From assembly GCF_003688285.1 (NCBI RefSeq), contig NZ_RCNT01000002.1, positions 1 to 64,000 of the forward strand: a DNA stretch of 64,000 nucleotides. The letters are read 5' to 3'. The stretch comes from Rhodophyticola porphyridii (GTDB lineage Bacteria; Pseudomonadota; Alphaproteobacteria; Rhodobacterales; Rhodobacteraceae). Each line of letters opens with the position of its first letter. Position 1 is the stretch's first letter. Position numbers and translations under genes: made by a program. Of this stretch, positions 34,878 to 44,888 are shown in pieces. The notes beneath the pieces were generated by a model. That model did no database searches and was not told the DNA's origin. It worked only from the letters and a program-made list of their open reading frames with translations.

Positions 34878-35384
34878 ATGCAGAAGCTGAAGCAGATATA
34901 TCGCTGGATTTTCAACGGTCAGGGGGTTCTGGGAGAGATCTGCACGGCATTCGCCATCGTGACCGTCATCAACAGCGTGATGATGATTGTGGGCCTTGAT
35001 ACGCCCAAGCAGGGGCAATTCGCATATGTCCACTTGTTGATCAGGCTGGCCATCATCTCATTGATATTCGCACTCTGGGATTGGGAGAGCACGATCTCCG
35101 ATCTGAGGAGATACGCGGCCGATCTGAGACAGCCGCGGTGTCCTAGCTTTCAGCGGGTTTGCCGCTTCATCCTGAGCGACACGTTCGACGCAAGCTGCAT
35201 GATCTTCACCCCGGTCGTCATTCTCATTTGCGTGATCACGATTCTGGGGGTGTCGGAGCCCACAGGCGGCCCGGGTTTCTACCTCGCCCTGGTTCTGCTC
35301 TATGGGCTTATCTGGATATTGATCGTCGCCCTGATGCTTGTTGATAAGGCCAGAAGGCTTGCGAACGGTCGGAGGGATAGGTGA
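34878..35384 (+). CDS. Hypothetical membrane protein, four helices
   Basis: A 168-residue protein with four hydrophobic segments, two in each half, separated by a charged loop (WESTISDLRRYAADLRQPRC). A basic C-terminal tail follows. I do not recognise the family. The codon use is visibly less GC-biased than that of neighbours, and no good ribosome-binding site precedes the ATG. It may be recently acquired. It stands alone between the acyl-CoA synthetase and the nuo operon. Confidence 0.6.
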   Translation: MQKLKQIYRWIFNGQGVLGEICTAFAIVTVINSVMMIVGLDTPKQGQFAYVHLLIRLAIISLIFALWDWESTISDLRRYAADLRQPRCPSFQRVCRFILSDTFDASCMIFTPVVILICVITILGVSEPTGGPGFYLALVLLYGLIWILIVALMLVDKARRLANGRRDR

Positions 35385-35567
35385 CTTGCCCGGTCGCGAG
35401 CCGCGCGATTTCGCTTTCCGGCCACTCCAGGATGCCGGATGCTCCGACTGGGGCGGTTGTCGCGCGCACCCGACCAGCCTTGCAGGGGCCGCGATCGCGC
35501 CTATCATATGGTGTTGGGGGGACCGCGCGGCTGACGCAAAGACGCGCCTTTGCCGCACGTCCTCCGG

Positions 35568-35620
35568 TTGACCGGCCCCGCGCCCGCAGATAGACGTGTC
35601 GCAGACCGGACCGACGGTCC
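35568..35620 (+). promoter_or_regulatory. Candidate nuo operon promoter with a palindrome in the leader
   Basis: TTGACC (35568-35573), 17-nt spacer, TAGACG (35591-35596), about 57 nt before the nuoA start. The palindrome GGACCG-A-CGGTCC at 35608-35620 lies just past the expected start of transcription and could be an operator or a leader hairpin. Confidence 0.5.
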
Positions 35621-35652
35621 TTAGGCATGCGGAACCGCCAAGGAGACCTCAG

Positions 35653-36542
<890 letters not shown>

Positions 36543-36567
36543 GCCGCCTGCGAAGAGAGAGAACAGC

Positions 36568-37182
36568 ATGAGCGACGACGCCCTGCGCGAACTGGCCGAT
36601 CATATTGCCGAGAAACAGGCCGACGCGGTCATCGGCGCCGATATCGCCTTTGGCGAACTGACGGTGGAGATTACCGCGACAGAGGTCGAAAGCTTCGTCG
36701 AGTTCCTGAAGAACGACCGGAGTTGCGGGTTTTCGACGCTGATCGACATCACGGCGGTGGATTACCCGACCCGGGACAAGCGCTTCGATCTGGTGTGGCA
36801 TTTCCTGTCGATGTACCAGAACCACCGTATCCGCATCCGCGCCCATGTCCGCGCGGACCAGATCGTGCCGTCGATCACATCTGTGCACCCGTCGGCGAAC
36901 TGGTATGAGCGCGAAGTGTTCGACATGTTCGGCATCCTGTTTTCCGGCCATCCCGATCTGCGCCGGATCCTCACCGATTACGGGTTTCGCGGGCACCCCC
37001 TGCGCAAGGATTTCCCGACCACCGGCTATACCGAAGTGCGCTATGACGAGAAACTCAAGCGCGTGGTCTACGAGCCGGTCAATCTGGTGCAGGAATACCG
37101 GCAGTTCGATTTCATGAGCCCGTGGGAGGGTGCGGAATACATCCTGCCCGGGGACGAGAAATCCGAAGAGGCGAAAGGCTGA
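36568..37182 (+). CDS. nuoC: NADH-quinone oxidoreductase subunit C
   Basis: A 204-residue 30-kDa subunit of complex I. Signature [14 protein letters not shown]-type sequence is present as [15 protein letters not shown], followed by [20 protein letters not shown]. It binds NuoD at the quinone end of the peripheral arm. Here NuoC and NuoD are separate, unlike the E. coli fusion, and a sulfotransferase gene stands between them. Confidence 0.97.
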   Translation: MSDDALRELADHIAEKQADAVIGADIAFGELTVEITATEVESFVEFLKNDRSCGFSTLIDITAVDYPTRDKRFDLVWHFLSMYQNHRIRIRAHVRADQIVPSITSVHPSANWYEREVFDMFGILFSGHPDLRRILTDYGFRGHPLRKDFPTTGYTEVRYDEKLKRVVYEPVNLVQEYRQFDFMSPWEGAEYILPGDEKSEEAKG

Positions 37183-37185
37183 TCC

Positions 37186-38052
37186 GTGGCGGAAACGGCG
37201 ATCATGTTCGGGCTGGGCGCGGCGAAGGCGGGCACGACCTGGCTTTACCGCTATCTGGCGCAGCACCCGGATGTGGCGATGCCAGCGGTGAAGGAACTGC
37301 ACTGGTTCGACACCTGCGAGACCGGGAAATGGGCGCGGCAGGTGACCCGGATGGACCGGGAACGCGCGCGCCGCGCGGATCGCTTGCCGACCGGCGATGC
37401 CGGTCAGGACCGGCGGCTGAAACGGGAAATCCGCGCATATGATGCCTGGATCGATGTCCTGAAAACCCGCGGACGGGACACGGCCTATGTGGATTTCCTG
37501 CGCGGCACCGGGGCGGTGAAACTCACCGGCGATATCACGCCGGCCTATGGAACGCTTGGCGAAGACAGCCTGCGCCGGATGGAGCGTCTGGGACCCGTGG
37601 CGCGGTTCGTGTTTCTGATGCGCGACCCGCTGGACCGGCTGTGGTCCAATGTCCGGATGGTCGCGGCGCGTGACGCCGGCGATTTCGCCGCGAATGCGGG
37701 CGCGCGGCTGGATCAGGTTCTGGACGGGCGCGACGAGGCGGCGGCCCTGCGCAGCGACTACGCGACGACATTGCAGCGGACCGCGCGCGCACTGAACCCG
37801 GCGAACCTGTTTCTGGGCTTTTACGAGACCCTTTTCGACCGCGAGACGATCGCGGCGCTGTGCGGGTTTCTGGGCATCGCGCCCCGGCCCGCGCAAACCG
37901 GGGTTCGGGTGCTTCCGGGCACCGATCTGAAGATGACCGAGGGGCAGAGACGCCGCGCATTGGCGTGGCTTGCTCCTCAATATGCCGCCGTGGCGGCGCG
38001 CTGCGGGCCTTTGCCCCGGCGATGGACCGAACATATGGAGGCGCTGGCATGA
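37186..38052 (+). CDS. Sulfotransferase family protein inserted in the nuo operon
   Basis: A 288-residue protein. [18 protein letters not shown] is the 5'-phosphosulfate loop of PAPS-dependent sulfotransferases, and [15 protein letters not shown] is the 3'-phosphate motif. It is therefore expected to transfer sulfate from PAPS to an unknown acceptor. The GTG start is 3 bp after nuoC and its stop overlaps nuoD (ATGA), so it is fully embedded in the operon and translated with complex I. No complex I function is known for such a protein. Confidence 0.9.
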   Translation: MAETAIMFGLGAAKAGTTWLYRYLAQHPDVAMPAVKELHWFDTCETGKWARQVTRMDRERARRADRLPTGDAGQDRRLKREIRAYDAWIDVLKTRGRDTAYVDFLRGTGAVKLTGDITPAYGTLGEDSLRRMERLGPVARFVFLMRDPLDRLWSNVRMVAARDAGDFAANAGARLDQVLDGRDEAAALRSDYATTLQRTARALNPANLFLGFYETLFDRETIAALCGFLGIAPRPAQTGVRVLPGTDLKMTEGQRRRALAWLAPQYAAVAARCGPLPRRWTEHMEALA

Positions 38053-39278
38053 TGGACGGCGGCAATGAGACGGGGCGCGGCTATGAAGACGCGCTGACCG
38101 GCGAACAGCAGATCCGCAACTTCAACATCAATTTCGGCCCGCAGCACCCGGCGGCCCATGGTGTGCTGCGTCTGGTGCTGGAACTGGATGGCGAGATCTG
38201 CGAGCGCTGCGACCCGCATATCGGGCTGCTCCATCGCGGCACCGAAAAGCTGATGGAAAGCCGGACGTATCTGCAGAACCTGCCCTATTTCGACCGGCTG
38301 GATTATGTCGGCACGATGAATCAGGAACACGCCTGGTGCCTGGCGATCGAGCGGCTGACAAAGACCGAGGTGCCGCGCCGGGCGCAGTTGATCCGTGTGC
38401 TTTACTGCGAGATCGGCCGCATCCTGAACCACCTGCTGAACGTGACGACCCAAGCGCTCGATGTGGGCGCGCTGACCCCGCCGCTCTGGGGTTTCGAGGA
38501 ACGCGAAAAGCTGATGATCTTCTACGAGCGGGCCAGCGGCGCGCGGCTTCACGCGGCCTATTTCCGGCCCGGCGGCGTGCATCAGGATCTGCCTCCTGAA
38601 CTGGTGGAGGATATCGACACCTGGGCGCATGAGTTTCCCAAGGTGCTTGACGATATCGACGGGCTGCTGACCGAGAACCGGATTTTCAAGCAGCGCAACG
38701 CCGATATCGGTGTCGTGACAGAAGAGGATATCCAGAACTGGGCGTTTTCCGGCGTGATGGTCCGTGGTTCGGGCCTGGCCTGGGATCTGCGCCGCGCGCA
38801 GCCTTATGAGTGCTATGACGAGTTCGAGTTCAAGATCCCCGTTGGCAAGAACGGCGATTGCTATGATCGCTACCTGTGCCGGATGGCGGAGATGCGGGAA
38901 TCGATCAAGATCATCCATCAGGCCTGCGAGAAGCTGCGCAACGAGCCCGGAGAAATCATGGCGCGCGGCAAGTTGACCCCGCCCACCCGCGCCGACATGA
39001 AAACCTCGATGGAAGCGCTGATCCATCACTTCAAGCTCTACACCGAAGGCTTCCACGTGCCAGAGGGCGAGATCTATGCCGCGGTGGAGGCGCCGAAGGG
39101 CGAATTCGGCGTTTATCTGGTGGCGGATGGCACCAACAAGCCCTACCGCGCCAAACTGCGCGCGCCGGGCTACCCGCATCTTCAGGCGATGGATTACCTC
39201 TGCAAGGGGCACCAGCTGGCCGATGTCTCGGCCATTCTCGGTTCGCTCGACATCGTGTTCGGCGAGGTGGACCGATAG
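38049..39278 (+). CDS. nuoD: NADH-quinone oxidoreductase subunit D
   Basis: A 409-residue 49-kDa subunit, related to hydrogenase large subunits. [19 protein letters not shown] opens the conserved part; [12 protein letters not shown] and YFDRLDYVG line the quinone cavity; the protein ends [13 protein letters not shown] as is typical. Start at 38049 or 38052 (ATGATG); the first overlaps the sulfotransferase stop. Confidence 0.97.
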   Translation: MMDGGNETGRGYEDALTGEQQIRNFNINFGPQHPAAHGVLRLVLELDGEICERCDPHIGLLHRGTEKLMESRTYLQNLPYFDRLDYVGTMNQEHAWCLAIERLTKTEVPRRAQLIRVLYCEIGRILNHLLNVTTQALDVGALTPPLWGFEEREKLMIFYERASGARLHAAYFRPGGVHQDLPPELVEDIDTWAHEFPKVLDDIDGLLTENRIFKQRNADIGVVTEEDIQNWAFSGVMVRGSGLAWDLRRAQPYECYDEFEFKIPVGKNGDCYDRYLCRMAEMRESIKIIHQACEKLRNEPGEIMARGKLTPPTRADMKTSMEALIHHFKLYTEGFHVPEGEIYAAVEAPKGEFGVYLVADGTNKPYRAKLRAPGYPHLQAMDYLCKGHQLADVSAILGSLDIVFGEVDR

Positions 39279-39374
39279 TCGGCCCCATGCTTCTCTGCTT
39301 CAAAAATATCCCCGCCGGAGGTTCCCGCCCGTGCCACGCGCCCTTCGGCCAGACGCATAAGGATCAGGCCTGAC

Positions 39375-40505
39375 ATGCTACGCCGCCTTCATCCCGAACA
39401 ACCCGACAGCTTCGCCTTCACCCCTGCCAACCAGGCCTGGGCCGAGGCGCAGATCACCAAATATCCCGAAGGCCGGCAGGCCAGCGCGATCATCCCGCTT
39501 TTGTGGCGCGCGCAGGAGCAGGAGGGGTGGCTGACCCGTCCTGCCATCGAACATGTCTGCGATATGCTGGGTCTTGCCCATATCCGGGGTCTGGAGGTTG
39601 CAACCTTCTATTTCATGTTCCAGTTGCAGCCCGTGGGCTCGGTCGCGCATATCCAGGTTTGCGGCACCACGTCCTGCATGATCTGCGGCGCGGAAGATCT
39701 GATCGGCGTCTGTCAGGAAAAGATCGCCAAGCGTGCGCATCAACTCTCTGCCGATGGCAAGTTTTCCTGGGAAGAGGTGGAATGCCTCGGGTCCTGCGCC
39801 AATGCGCCGATGGCGCAGATCGGCAAGGATTATTACGAGGATCTGACAGCCGCGCGACTGGGCGAGATCATCGACGAGATGGCCGCGGGCAGGGTACCCA
39901 CGCCGGGCCCGCAGAACGGGCGCTACGCGTCGGAACCCGCCTCTGGCCTGACCTCGCTGAAGGAGTATGAGGCGGGGCGCGACAGTCTGAATGTCTCGGC
40001 CCGGCTGGCCACCGATATCGGCGACACGATTAAACGCATCGACGGGACCGAGGTGCCTCTGGTGGCCAATTGGGGCCGCCAGTCCGGCGATGTTCTGGAG
40101 GCCCCGGCGCCGGCCCGGCCCGCCAACCGGTCCAAGGGCCGCCCGGTGGATGAAACCGGCACCACCAAGCAGGAAGCGCCGGCGAAGACCAAGGCGAAAC
40201 CGAGCGCCAAGACCGACCCTGCGGTGACCCGGTCCGCCGCAGGCGATGCCGCCGGAGACATCGAGGAGCGCGCGCCGGAGACGCTGAGCGCGCCCCGGCA
40301 GGGCGGGGCCGACGATCTCAAAAAGATCACCGGCGTCGGCCCGAAGCTGGAGACGCTGCTCAACGACCTGGGGTTCTGGCATTTCGACCAGATCGCCGCA
40401 TGGACCCCGGCGGAGATCGCCTGGGTCGATGCGCGGCTGACCTTCAAGGGCCGGATCGAGCGCGACGACTGGGTCACACAGGCCCGCAAGCTTGCATCTG
40501 GATAG
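39375..40505 (+). CDS. nuoE: NADH-quinone oxidoreductase subunit E with C-terminal HhH extension
   Basis: A 376-residue protein, much longer than the usual 160-250. Residues about 1-190 are the 24-kDa thioredoxin-like [2Fe-2S] subunit with cysteines in [10 protein letters not shown] and [11 protein letters not shown] Pro/Ala/Lys-rich linker (about 190-305) leads to a C-terminal helix-hairpin-helix domain (about 309-376) with [12 protein letters not shown] and [16 protein letters not shown]. That domain recurs in the next gene. Extended NuoE proteins occur in this family of bacteria; what the extension binds is unknown. Confidence 0.95.
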   Translation: MLRRLHPEQPDSFAFTPANQAWAEAQITKYPEGRQASAIIPLLWRAQEQEGWLTRPAIEHVCDMLGLAHIRGLEVATFYFMFQLQPVGSVAHIQVCGTTSCMICGAEDLIGVCQEKIAKRAHQLSADGKFSWEEVECLGSCANAPMAQIGKDYYEDLTAARLGEIIDEMAAGRVPTPGPQNGRYASEPASGLTSLKEYEAGRDSLNVSARLATDIGDTIKRIDGTEVPLVANWGRQSGDVLEAPAPARPANRSKGRPVDETGTTKQEAPAKTKAKPSAKTDPAVTRSAAGDAAGDIEERAPETLSAPRQGGADDLKKITGVGPKLETLLNDLGFWHFDQIAAWTPAEIAWVDARLTFKGRIERDDWVTQARKLASG

Positions 40506-40578
40506 AAGACATTTCAAAACTCCTGCGATAAGACTGTGATCAATTCACGGACGATCGGACGGAATGGGGAGTGATGGG

Positions 40579-41247
40579 ATGAACTCTGAGAGCGGTAGTT
40601 TGACCTGCATGGTCTTCAGCTATGTGATCGGTGGTGCAATCGGGGCGCTCGGCGCTGCGATGTTGATTATCCTCGGCGACTGGACGGGAGGGCAGGCGCT
40701 GTTCGCGGCGGTGGTTCTGGCCGGCGTTCTGGGCACGTTTTTCGCGGTGTTCCTGTGTGGCAAATCCTCGGGGCCGGTGCGCGTCGGAACCGCTGGATCC
40801 ACGGCGCGGCCTGCGGCCCCGGCACGGCCCGCGGCGGCCTCTTCACCCGCGGCGGCGGCCCCTCAGGCGGAAGCACCTGCACCGGCGCCCGCGGCGGAAC
40901 CGGCTCCGGCCGCGCCCGTTTCCGACCCGGTGGTGCCCGCGCCCGTTTCGGCAGGCGAGGGCACACGCCCCGCCGGACTGGATGGCCCGCGCGAGGGCGG
41001 CGCCGACGACCTGAAGAGGATAAAGGGCGTCGGCCCGAAGCTTGAGCGGCTTCTGCATTCCATGGGATATTACCATTTCGACCAGATCGCGGGCTGGAGC
41101 GCCCATGAGATCGCCTGGGTCGACGAGAATCTGCAGGGCTTCAAGGGCCGGGTCAGCCGCGACAACTGGGTGGATCAGGCCAGGCTGCTGGCGGCCGGCG
41201 GGGACACGGATTTTTCCCGCAGGGTCGATGGCGGGGATGTCTACTGA
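40579..41247 (+). CDS. Membrane protein with HhH domain similar to the NuoE tail
   Basis: A 222-residue protein: two N-terminal hydrophobic segments (within residues 10-55), an Ala/Pro-rich spacer (about 60-138), then an HhH domain (about 140-210) with IKGVGPKLERLL and FDQIAGWSAHEIAWVD. This domain is a near copy of the NuoE C-terminus. ATG 40579 has GGAG upstream; an ATG at 40564 is possible. It sits between nuoE and nuoF. The likely idea is membrane anchoring of the same partner that NuoE's tail recognises. Confidence 0.85.
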   Translation: MNSESGSLTCMVFSYVIGGAIGALGAAMLIILGDWTGGQALFAAVVLAGVLGTFFAVFLCGKSSGPVRVGTAGSTARPAAPARPAAASSPAAAAPQAEAPAPAPAAEPAPAAPVSDPVVPAPVSAGEGTRPAGLDGPREGGADDLKRIKGVGPKLERLLHSMGYYHFDQIAGWSAHEIAWVDENLQGFKGRVSRDNWVDQARLLAAGGDTDFSRRVDGGDVY

Positions 41248-41372
41248 GCGGTAAGGGCGGCGCCTTTGGTGTGCTCCCATGAGGCTTCGGCGGGCGCGTC
41301 TCATTGCGCCCCCGGCGCGAAACCCTATCTTTACGCTTGGTGCGGATGGCACCCGGGCTTCTGGCAGGCAGG

Positions 41373-41594
41373 ATGACAGATCAACGCGACAAGGAGCGGC
41401 AGCGTGTCGGCCAGATCAGGCTGGCAGCGATCGTCATGGCCGCCACCATGGTTCTCTGGATGGGCGCGCAGTTTCTGGGCGGCCAGTTGGGTTTGCCGGT
41501 GCGCTATGTGTTTCTGTTCGACCTTGCGGCAATCGCGGCACTGGTCTGGGCGCTTTTTGTGACGTATCAGGTGTGGAAATCGCGGCGCGGCTAG
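41373..41594 (+). CDS. DUF5337 protein
   Basis: A 73-residue protein with a charged N-terminus (MTDQRDKERQRVGQIRLA) and two hydrophobic helices, ending YQVWKSRRG. It matches DUF5337, a small family seen in nuo operons of this group of bacteria. The ATG at 41373 with GGCAGG upstream is preferred over an in-frame ATG further up. Possibly an accessory or assembly factor of complex I; no direct evidence. Confidence 0.82.
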   Translation: MTDQRDKERQRVGQIRLAAIVMAATMVLWMGAQFLGGQLGLPVRYVFLFDLAAIAALVWALFVTYQVWKSRRG

Positions 41595-41626
41595 GCCTCG
41601 CGCCGCTGAACGGTAAGGGTTGAGAC

Positions 41627-42916
41627 ATGTTGCAGGACAAAGACCGGATTTTCACCAATCTCTACGGGATGCATGACCGGACCCTTGCAGGGGCCAAGGC
41701 GCGGGGCCATTGGGACGGCACCGACAAGCTTATTCAGCGGGGCCGGGACAGCATCGTCGAGACCATGAAAGCCTCCGGTCTGCGCGGCCGGGGCGGGGCG
41801 GGCTTTCCAACCGGCCTGAAATGGTCGTTCATGCCCAAGGAAAGCGACGGGCGCCCGTCATATCTGGTTGTGAATGCGGACGAATCCGAACCCGGGACCT
41901 GCAAGGACCGGGAAATCATGCGCAACGACCCCCACACCCTGATCGAGGGCTGCCTGATTGCGTCTTTCGCGATGAATGCGCATGTCAGCTACATCTATAT
42001 CCGCGGCGAATACATCCGCGAGCGCGAGGCGCTGCAGGCCGCAATCGACGAGTGCTACGACAACGGCCTGCTCGGCAAGAACGCCGCCGGGTCGGGATGG
42101 GATTTCGACCTTTATCTCGCCCATGGGGCGGGGGCCTATATCTGCGGTGAGGAAACCGCGCTTCTGGAAAGCCTTGAGGGCAAGAAGGGCATGCCGCGGA
42201 TGAAGCCGCCATTTCCGGCCGGTGCCGGGCTTTACGGCTGCCCGACCACGGTGAACAATGTGGAATCCATCGCCGTGGTGCCGACGATTCTGCGCCGGGG
42301 TGCGGATTGGTTCGCGGGTTTCGGCCGCCCGAACAACGCGGGCACCAAGCTTTTCGCCATCTCGGGCCACGTGAACAACCCTTGCGTCGTCGAGGAAGAG
42401 ATGTCGATCCCGTTCGACGAGTTGATCGACCGCCATTGCGGCGGCATCCGCGGCGGATGGGACAATCTCAAGGCGGTGATCCCGGGCGGCTCCTCCGTGC
42501 CGTGCCTGCCCGGTGAGGTGATGCGCAAGGACGCGATCATGGATTTCGACTGGCTGCGCGAACAACGCTCTGGCCTTGGCACCGCCGCGGTGATCGTGAT
42601 GGACAACTCCACCGACATCATCAAGGCGATCTGGCGGCTGTCGAAGTTCTACAAGCATGAAAGTTGCGGCCAGTGCACGCCCTGCCGCGAAGGCACCGGC
42701 TGGATGATGCGGGTGATGGACCGGCTGGTGAAGGGCGAGGCGGAGGTCGAGGAGATCGACATGCTGCTCGATGTCACCAAGCAGGTCGAAGGTCACACGA
42801 TCTGCGCGCTCGGCGACGCCGCGGCCTGGCCGATCCAGGGCCTGATCCGCCATTTCCGGGACGAGATCGAAGACCGGATCAGGCATAAACGCGGCGGCGC
42901 AATCGCGGCGGAGTGA
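41627..42916 (+). CDS. nuoF: NADH-quinone oxidoreductase subunit F
   Basis: A 429-residue 51-kDa subunit, the NADH- and FMN-binding entry point of complex [18 protein letters not shown] is the glycine-rich nucleotide loop, and [19 protein letters not shown] is characteristic. [15 protein letters not shown] holds three ligands of [4Fe-4S] cluster N3. Follows DUF5337 by 32 bp. Confidence 0.98.
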   Translation: MLQDKDRIFTNLYGMHDRTLAGAKARGHWDGTDKLIQRGRDSIVETMKASGLRGRGGAGFPTGLKWSFMPKESDGRPSYLVVNADESEPGTCKDREIMRNDPHTLIEGCLIASFAMNAHVSYIYIRGEYIREREALQAAIDECYDNGLLGKNAAGSGWDFDLYLAHGAGAYICGEETALLESLEGKKGMPRMKPPFPAGAGLYGCPTTVNNVESIAVVPTILRRGADWFAGFGRPNNAGTKLFAISGHVNNPCVVEEEMSIPFDELIDRHCGGIRGGWDNLKAVIPGGSSVPCLPGEVMRKDAIMDFDWLREQRSGLGTAAVIVMDNSTDIIKAIWRLSKFYKHESCGQCTPCREGTGWMMRVMDRLVKGEAEVEEIDMLLDVTKQVEGHTICALGDAAAWPIQGLIRHFRDEIEDRIRHKRGGAIAAE

Positions 42917-43055
42917 CCGCGCTCCGCACTGTCCTGGTAAGCCGACATCCCCCGGTGCCTTCGCGGCAGGGCGTGCACTGGCGTTCCATAGTTCTGGGGC
43001 GCGGCATCTGCGTCACAGGTGACCCGTCTAATCCCCGCGGGACTTGCGCTTTTTC

Positions 43056-43084
43056 TTGCTGAAAACGCGCCCTTTTCCTAGCAT
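43056..43084 (+). promoter_or_regulatory. Possible internal nuo promoter
   Basis: TTGCTG (43056-43061), exact 17-nt spacer, TAGCAT (43079-43084), in the 248-bp gap after nuoF and about 80 nt before the small membrane protein gene. It could supply extra transcript for the second half of the operon. Confidence 0.45.
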
Positions 43085-43164
43085 TCCCGCCAATCAAGAA
43101 ACGAAGATCTGTGCGGGGACCTCTCCCGCAGCCGGGTCGTGGGGCATAAAAAAGGGGCAAAGAC

Positions 43165-43419
43165 ATGACAAGCGTCTATCGCATTGGATTGACGGTGATT
43201 TTTCTTGGCTGCTGCGTGGCCGGAATGATCCTGGGCTACACATGGGGGATTGGCGGGTCGATCCTGGGTGTGGTGCTGGGGGCGATGGTGGCCTCGCTTG
43301 TGGCGATGATGCTCAACACGCCGGAACGCATGGAAACCGCCTTTTACGCGATCCTGTCGATCCTGTTGATCGGTCTTACGATCTACATGATCGTCGCCTT
43401 CTGGGGCGTCAGGTTGTGA
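43165..43419 (+). CDS. Small membrane protein in nuo operon
   Basis: An 84-residue hydrophobic protein with three predicted helices and glycine-rich spacing (GYTWGIGGSILGVVLGAMVA). I recognise no family. Its stop overlaps the GTG start of the DUF3291 gene (GTGA), so the two are translationally coupled. It lies between nuoF and nuoG, in a block of four small accessory genes. Confidence 0.7.
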   Translation: MTSVYRIGLTVIFLGCCVAGMILGYTWGIGGSILGVVLGAMVASLVAMMLNTPERMETAFYAILSILLIGLTIYMIVAFWGVRL

Positions 43420-43913
43420 GCGCGCCGGAGGGGCATCATCTGGCGGAGCTGAATGTCGGCCGGTTGCTGGCACCGGTGGACGACCCGCGCGTCGCCGAAT
43501 TCATCGACAATGTCGACCGGATCAACGGGATGGGCAAACGCATGCCTGGATTTGTCTGGATGATGGAAGGGTCGGGCGGGCCGGGGAATACGGATGCCGC
43601 CATTGGCGGTGATCCGCGCTATATCGCCAACCTGACGGTCTGGGAAAGTGTTGAAACCCTGGAAGATTTCGTCTGGAACACCGTGCACCGGCGGTTCTAC
43701 GAACGCCGGCAGGACTGGTTCGAGGTTCTGGGGGAGATGCATTTCGTGATGTGGTGGGTGCCCATCGGCCACCGTCCGACATTGTCGGAGGCGCTGGCGC
43801 GGCTGGAGCATCTGCGCAGCCATGGGGCCGGCAGCCATGCCTTTGACTGGGCGTGGCTGGAGGAAGCGGAGCTGTGGAAGCGCCATGCCTGCAGCCCGGC
43901 GGCTGCGGAATGA
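43416..43913 (+). CDS. DUF3291 family protein
   Basis: A 165-residue soluble protein starting HLAELNVGRLLAPVDDPRV, with the DUF3291 landmarks NLTVWESVETLEDFVW, FYERRQDWFEV and FVMWWVPIGHRPTLSEA. The ferredoxin-like (antibiotic-biosynthesis monooxygenase type) barrel fold is suspected for the family; function unknown. The GTG at 43416 overlaps the previous stop; the open frame reaches further upstream but without coding character. Confidence 0.85.
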   Translation: MSAPEGHHLAELNVGRLLAPVDDPRVAEFIDNVDRINGMGKRMPGFVWMMEGSGGPGNTDAAIGGDPRYIANLTVWESVETLEDFVWNTVHRRFYERRQDWFEVLGEMHFVMWWVPIGHRPTLSEALARLEHLRSHGAGSHAFDWAWLEEAELWKRHACSPAAAE

Positions 43914-44284
43914 AAAAGCGGGCGCTGCTGGCGGCACTGCTCTCCTTGTCCGCCTGCACAGCTGACACAGGCGTCGCGGTAGAGACATCGGCCGGGTCGC
44001 TGCTGGTTCGCCCGGATCCCGACATGACGCGCTATCAGCCGGTGCCGGATGCGCCGGCGGGCGGGGCGATCCAGCCCTTTCCGGAGTTCGGCGCGCTGGT
44101 GGTGACCCGACCCGATGGCAGCGGTCTGCCGCTTGACGCGCGCGAGGCGGCGCTTGAGGCGCTGACCATCTATTGCGGCCAGCGTGGTCAGGTGGTGCCC
44201 ATTGCCGATTTTTCCTATCGCGGACGCCTGGATGGAAGTTCGACCTGGAGCGCGGCCCCCTGTTCCGAGGGTCCCGCAGACTAG
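43910..44284 (+). CDS. Putative lipoprotein
   Basis: A 124-residue protein with MKKRALLAALLSLSAC, a signal peptide ending in a lipobox-like LSAC, so probably lipid-anchored on the periplasmic side. The mature part is small and Pro/Gly-rich, with two later cysteines (IYCGQRG, APCSEG) that could form a disulphide. No family recognised. ATGA overlap with the DUF3291 gene. Confidence 0.72.
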   Translation: MKKRALLAALLSLSACTADTGVAVETSAGSLLVRPDPDMTRYQPVPDAPAGGAIQPFPEFGALVVTRPDGSGLPLDAREAALEALTIYCGQRGQVVPIADFSYRGRLDGSSTWSAAPCSEGPAD

Positions 44285-44391
44285 CTGTTCCGGCGGGAAA
44301 CCACCCATGCAAACGGGCTGTTATTGAATATCAGAGCCCGATCGGTCCAGATCCGACACCGAGGCGGACCAAGTCTGAACAGGAACAAGAC

Positions 44392-44823
44392 ATGAGACAT
44401 TATGCGAGAGTGCTGGCGGGTTGCATACTGGTGGCAGGCTTCGGCGTGCTGACGACGGTTGCGATGGCGCAGGCGGATCGCTGGCAGGTGCTGCGCGACG
44501 ATCCCGAGATCGCCAACGGCGTGCTGGTGGCCGCAATCGGGCGGATGATCGAGGACAATTGCGCCGATATCGAGCGGCGTCGGGGGCCTGCGCGGCTGGC
44601 GGCGATCCCGTTGTTCAATCGCGCCATTTCGCTTGGCTATTCCCGTAGCGAGATTGCCGCCTATATTGATGATGACGCCGAAAAGGAGCGGGTGCGGGCC
44701 CTGGCCCGGCGATGGCTCGAACAACGCGGCGCATCAGAGGCCGCGCCCGAAACCATCTGTCAGGTGGGGCGCGACGAAATTTCCGCCGGTTCTACAATTG
44801 GCAGATTGCTCAGAGAGGGGTAG
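44392..44823 (+). CDS. DUF5333 exported protein
   Basis: A 143-residue protein with a signal peptide (RVLAGCILVAGFGVLTTVAMA) and a helical mature part containing DNCADIERRRGP and SLGYSRSEIAAYIDDDAEK, which fits DUF5333, a family found next to nuoG in Rhodobacteraceae. Two cysteines, one near each end of the mature part, may pair. Role unknown; the place just before nuoG suggests a link to complex I assembly or the cell envelope. Confidence 0.8.
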   Translation: MRHYARVLAGCILVAGFGVLTTVAMAQADRWQVLRDDPEIANGVLVAAIGRMIEDNCADIERRRGPARLAAIPLFNRAISLGYSRSEIAAYIDDDAEKERVRALARRWLEQRGASEAAPETICQVGRDEISAGSTIGRLLREG

Positions 44824-44888
44824 AAGCGGTCAAACGGACACCGCCGGGGCGGATCAGACCCGCCTTGGACCAGTGAAGGACCGCATAT

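Noticed and set aside
35596-35652. ATG 19 codons upstream as the nuoA start
   Set aside because: Those residues are polar and unlike NuoA, there is no ribosome-binding site, and the start would sit at or before the predicted transcription start.
43044-43415. Upstream in-frame extension of the DUF3291 gene
   Set aside because: It runs antisense-like through the small membrane protein gene and lacks coding character; the GTG at 43416 overlapping the previous stop is a better start.
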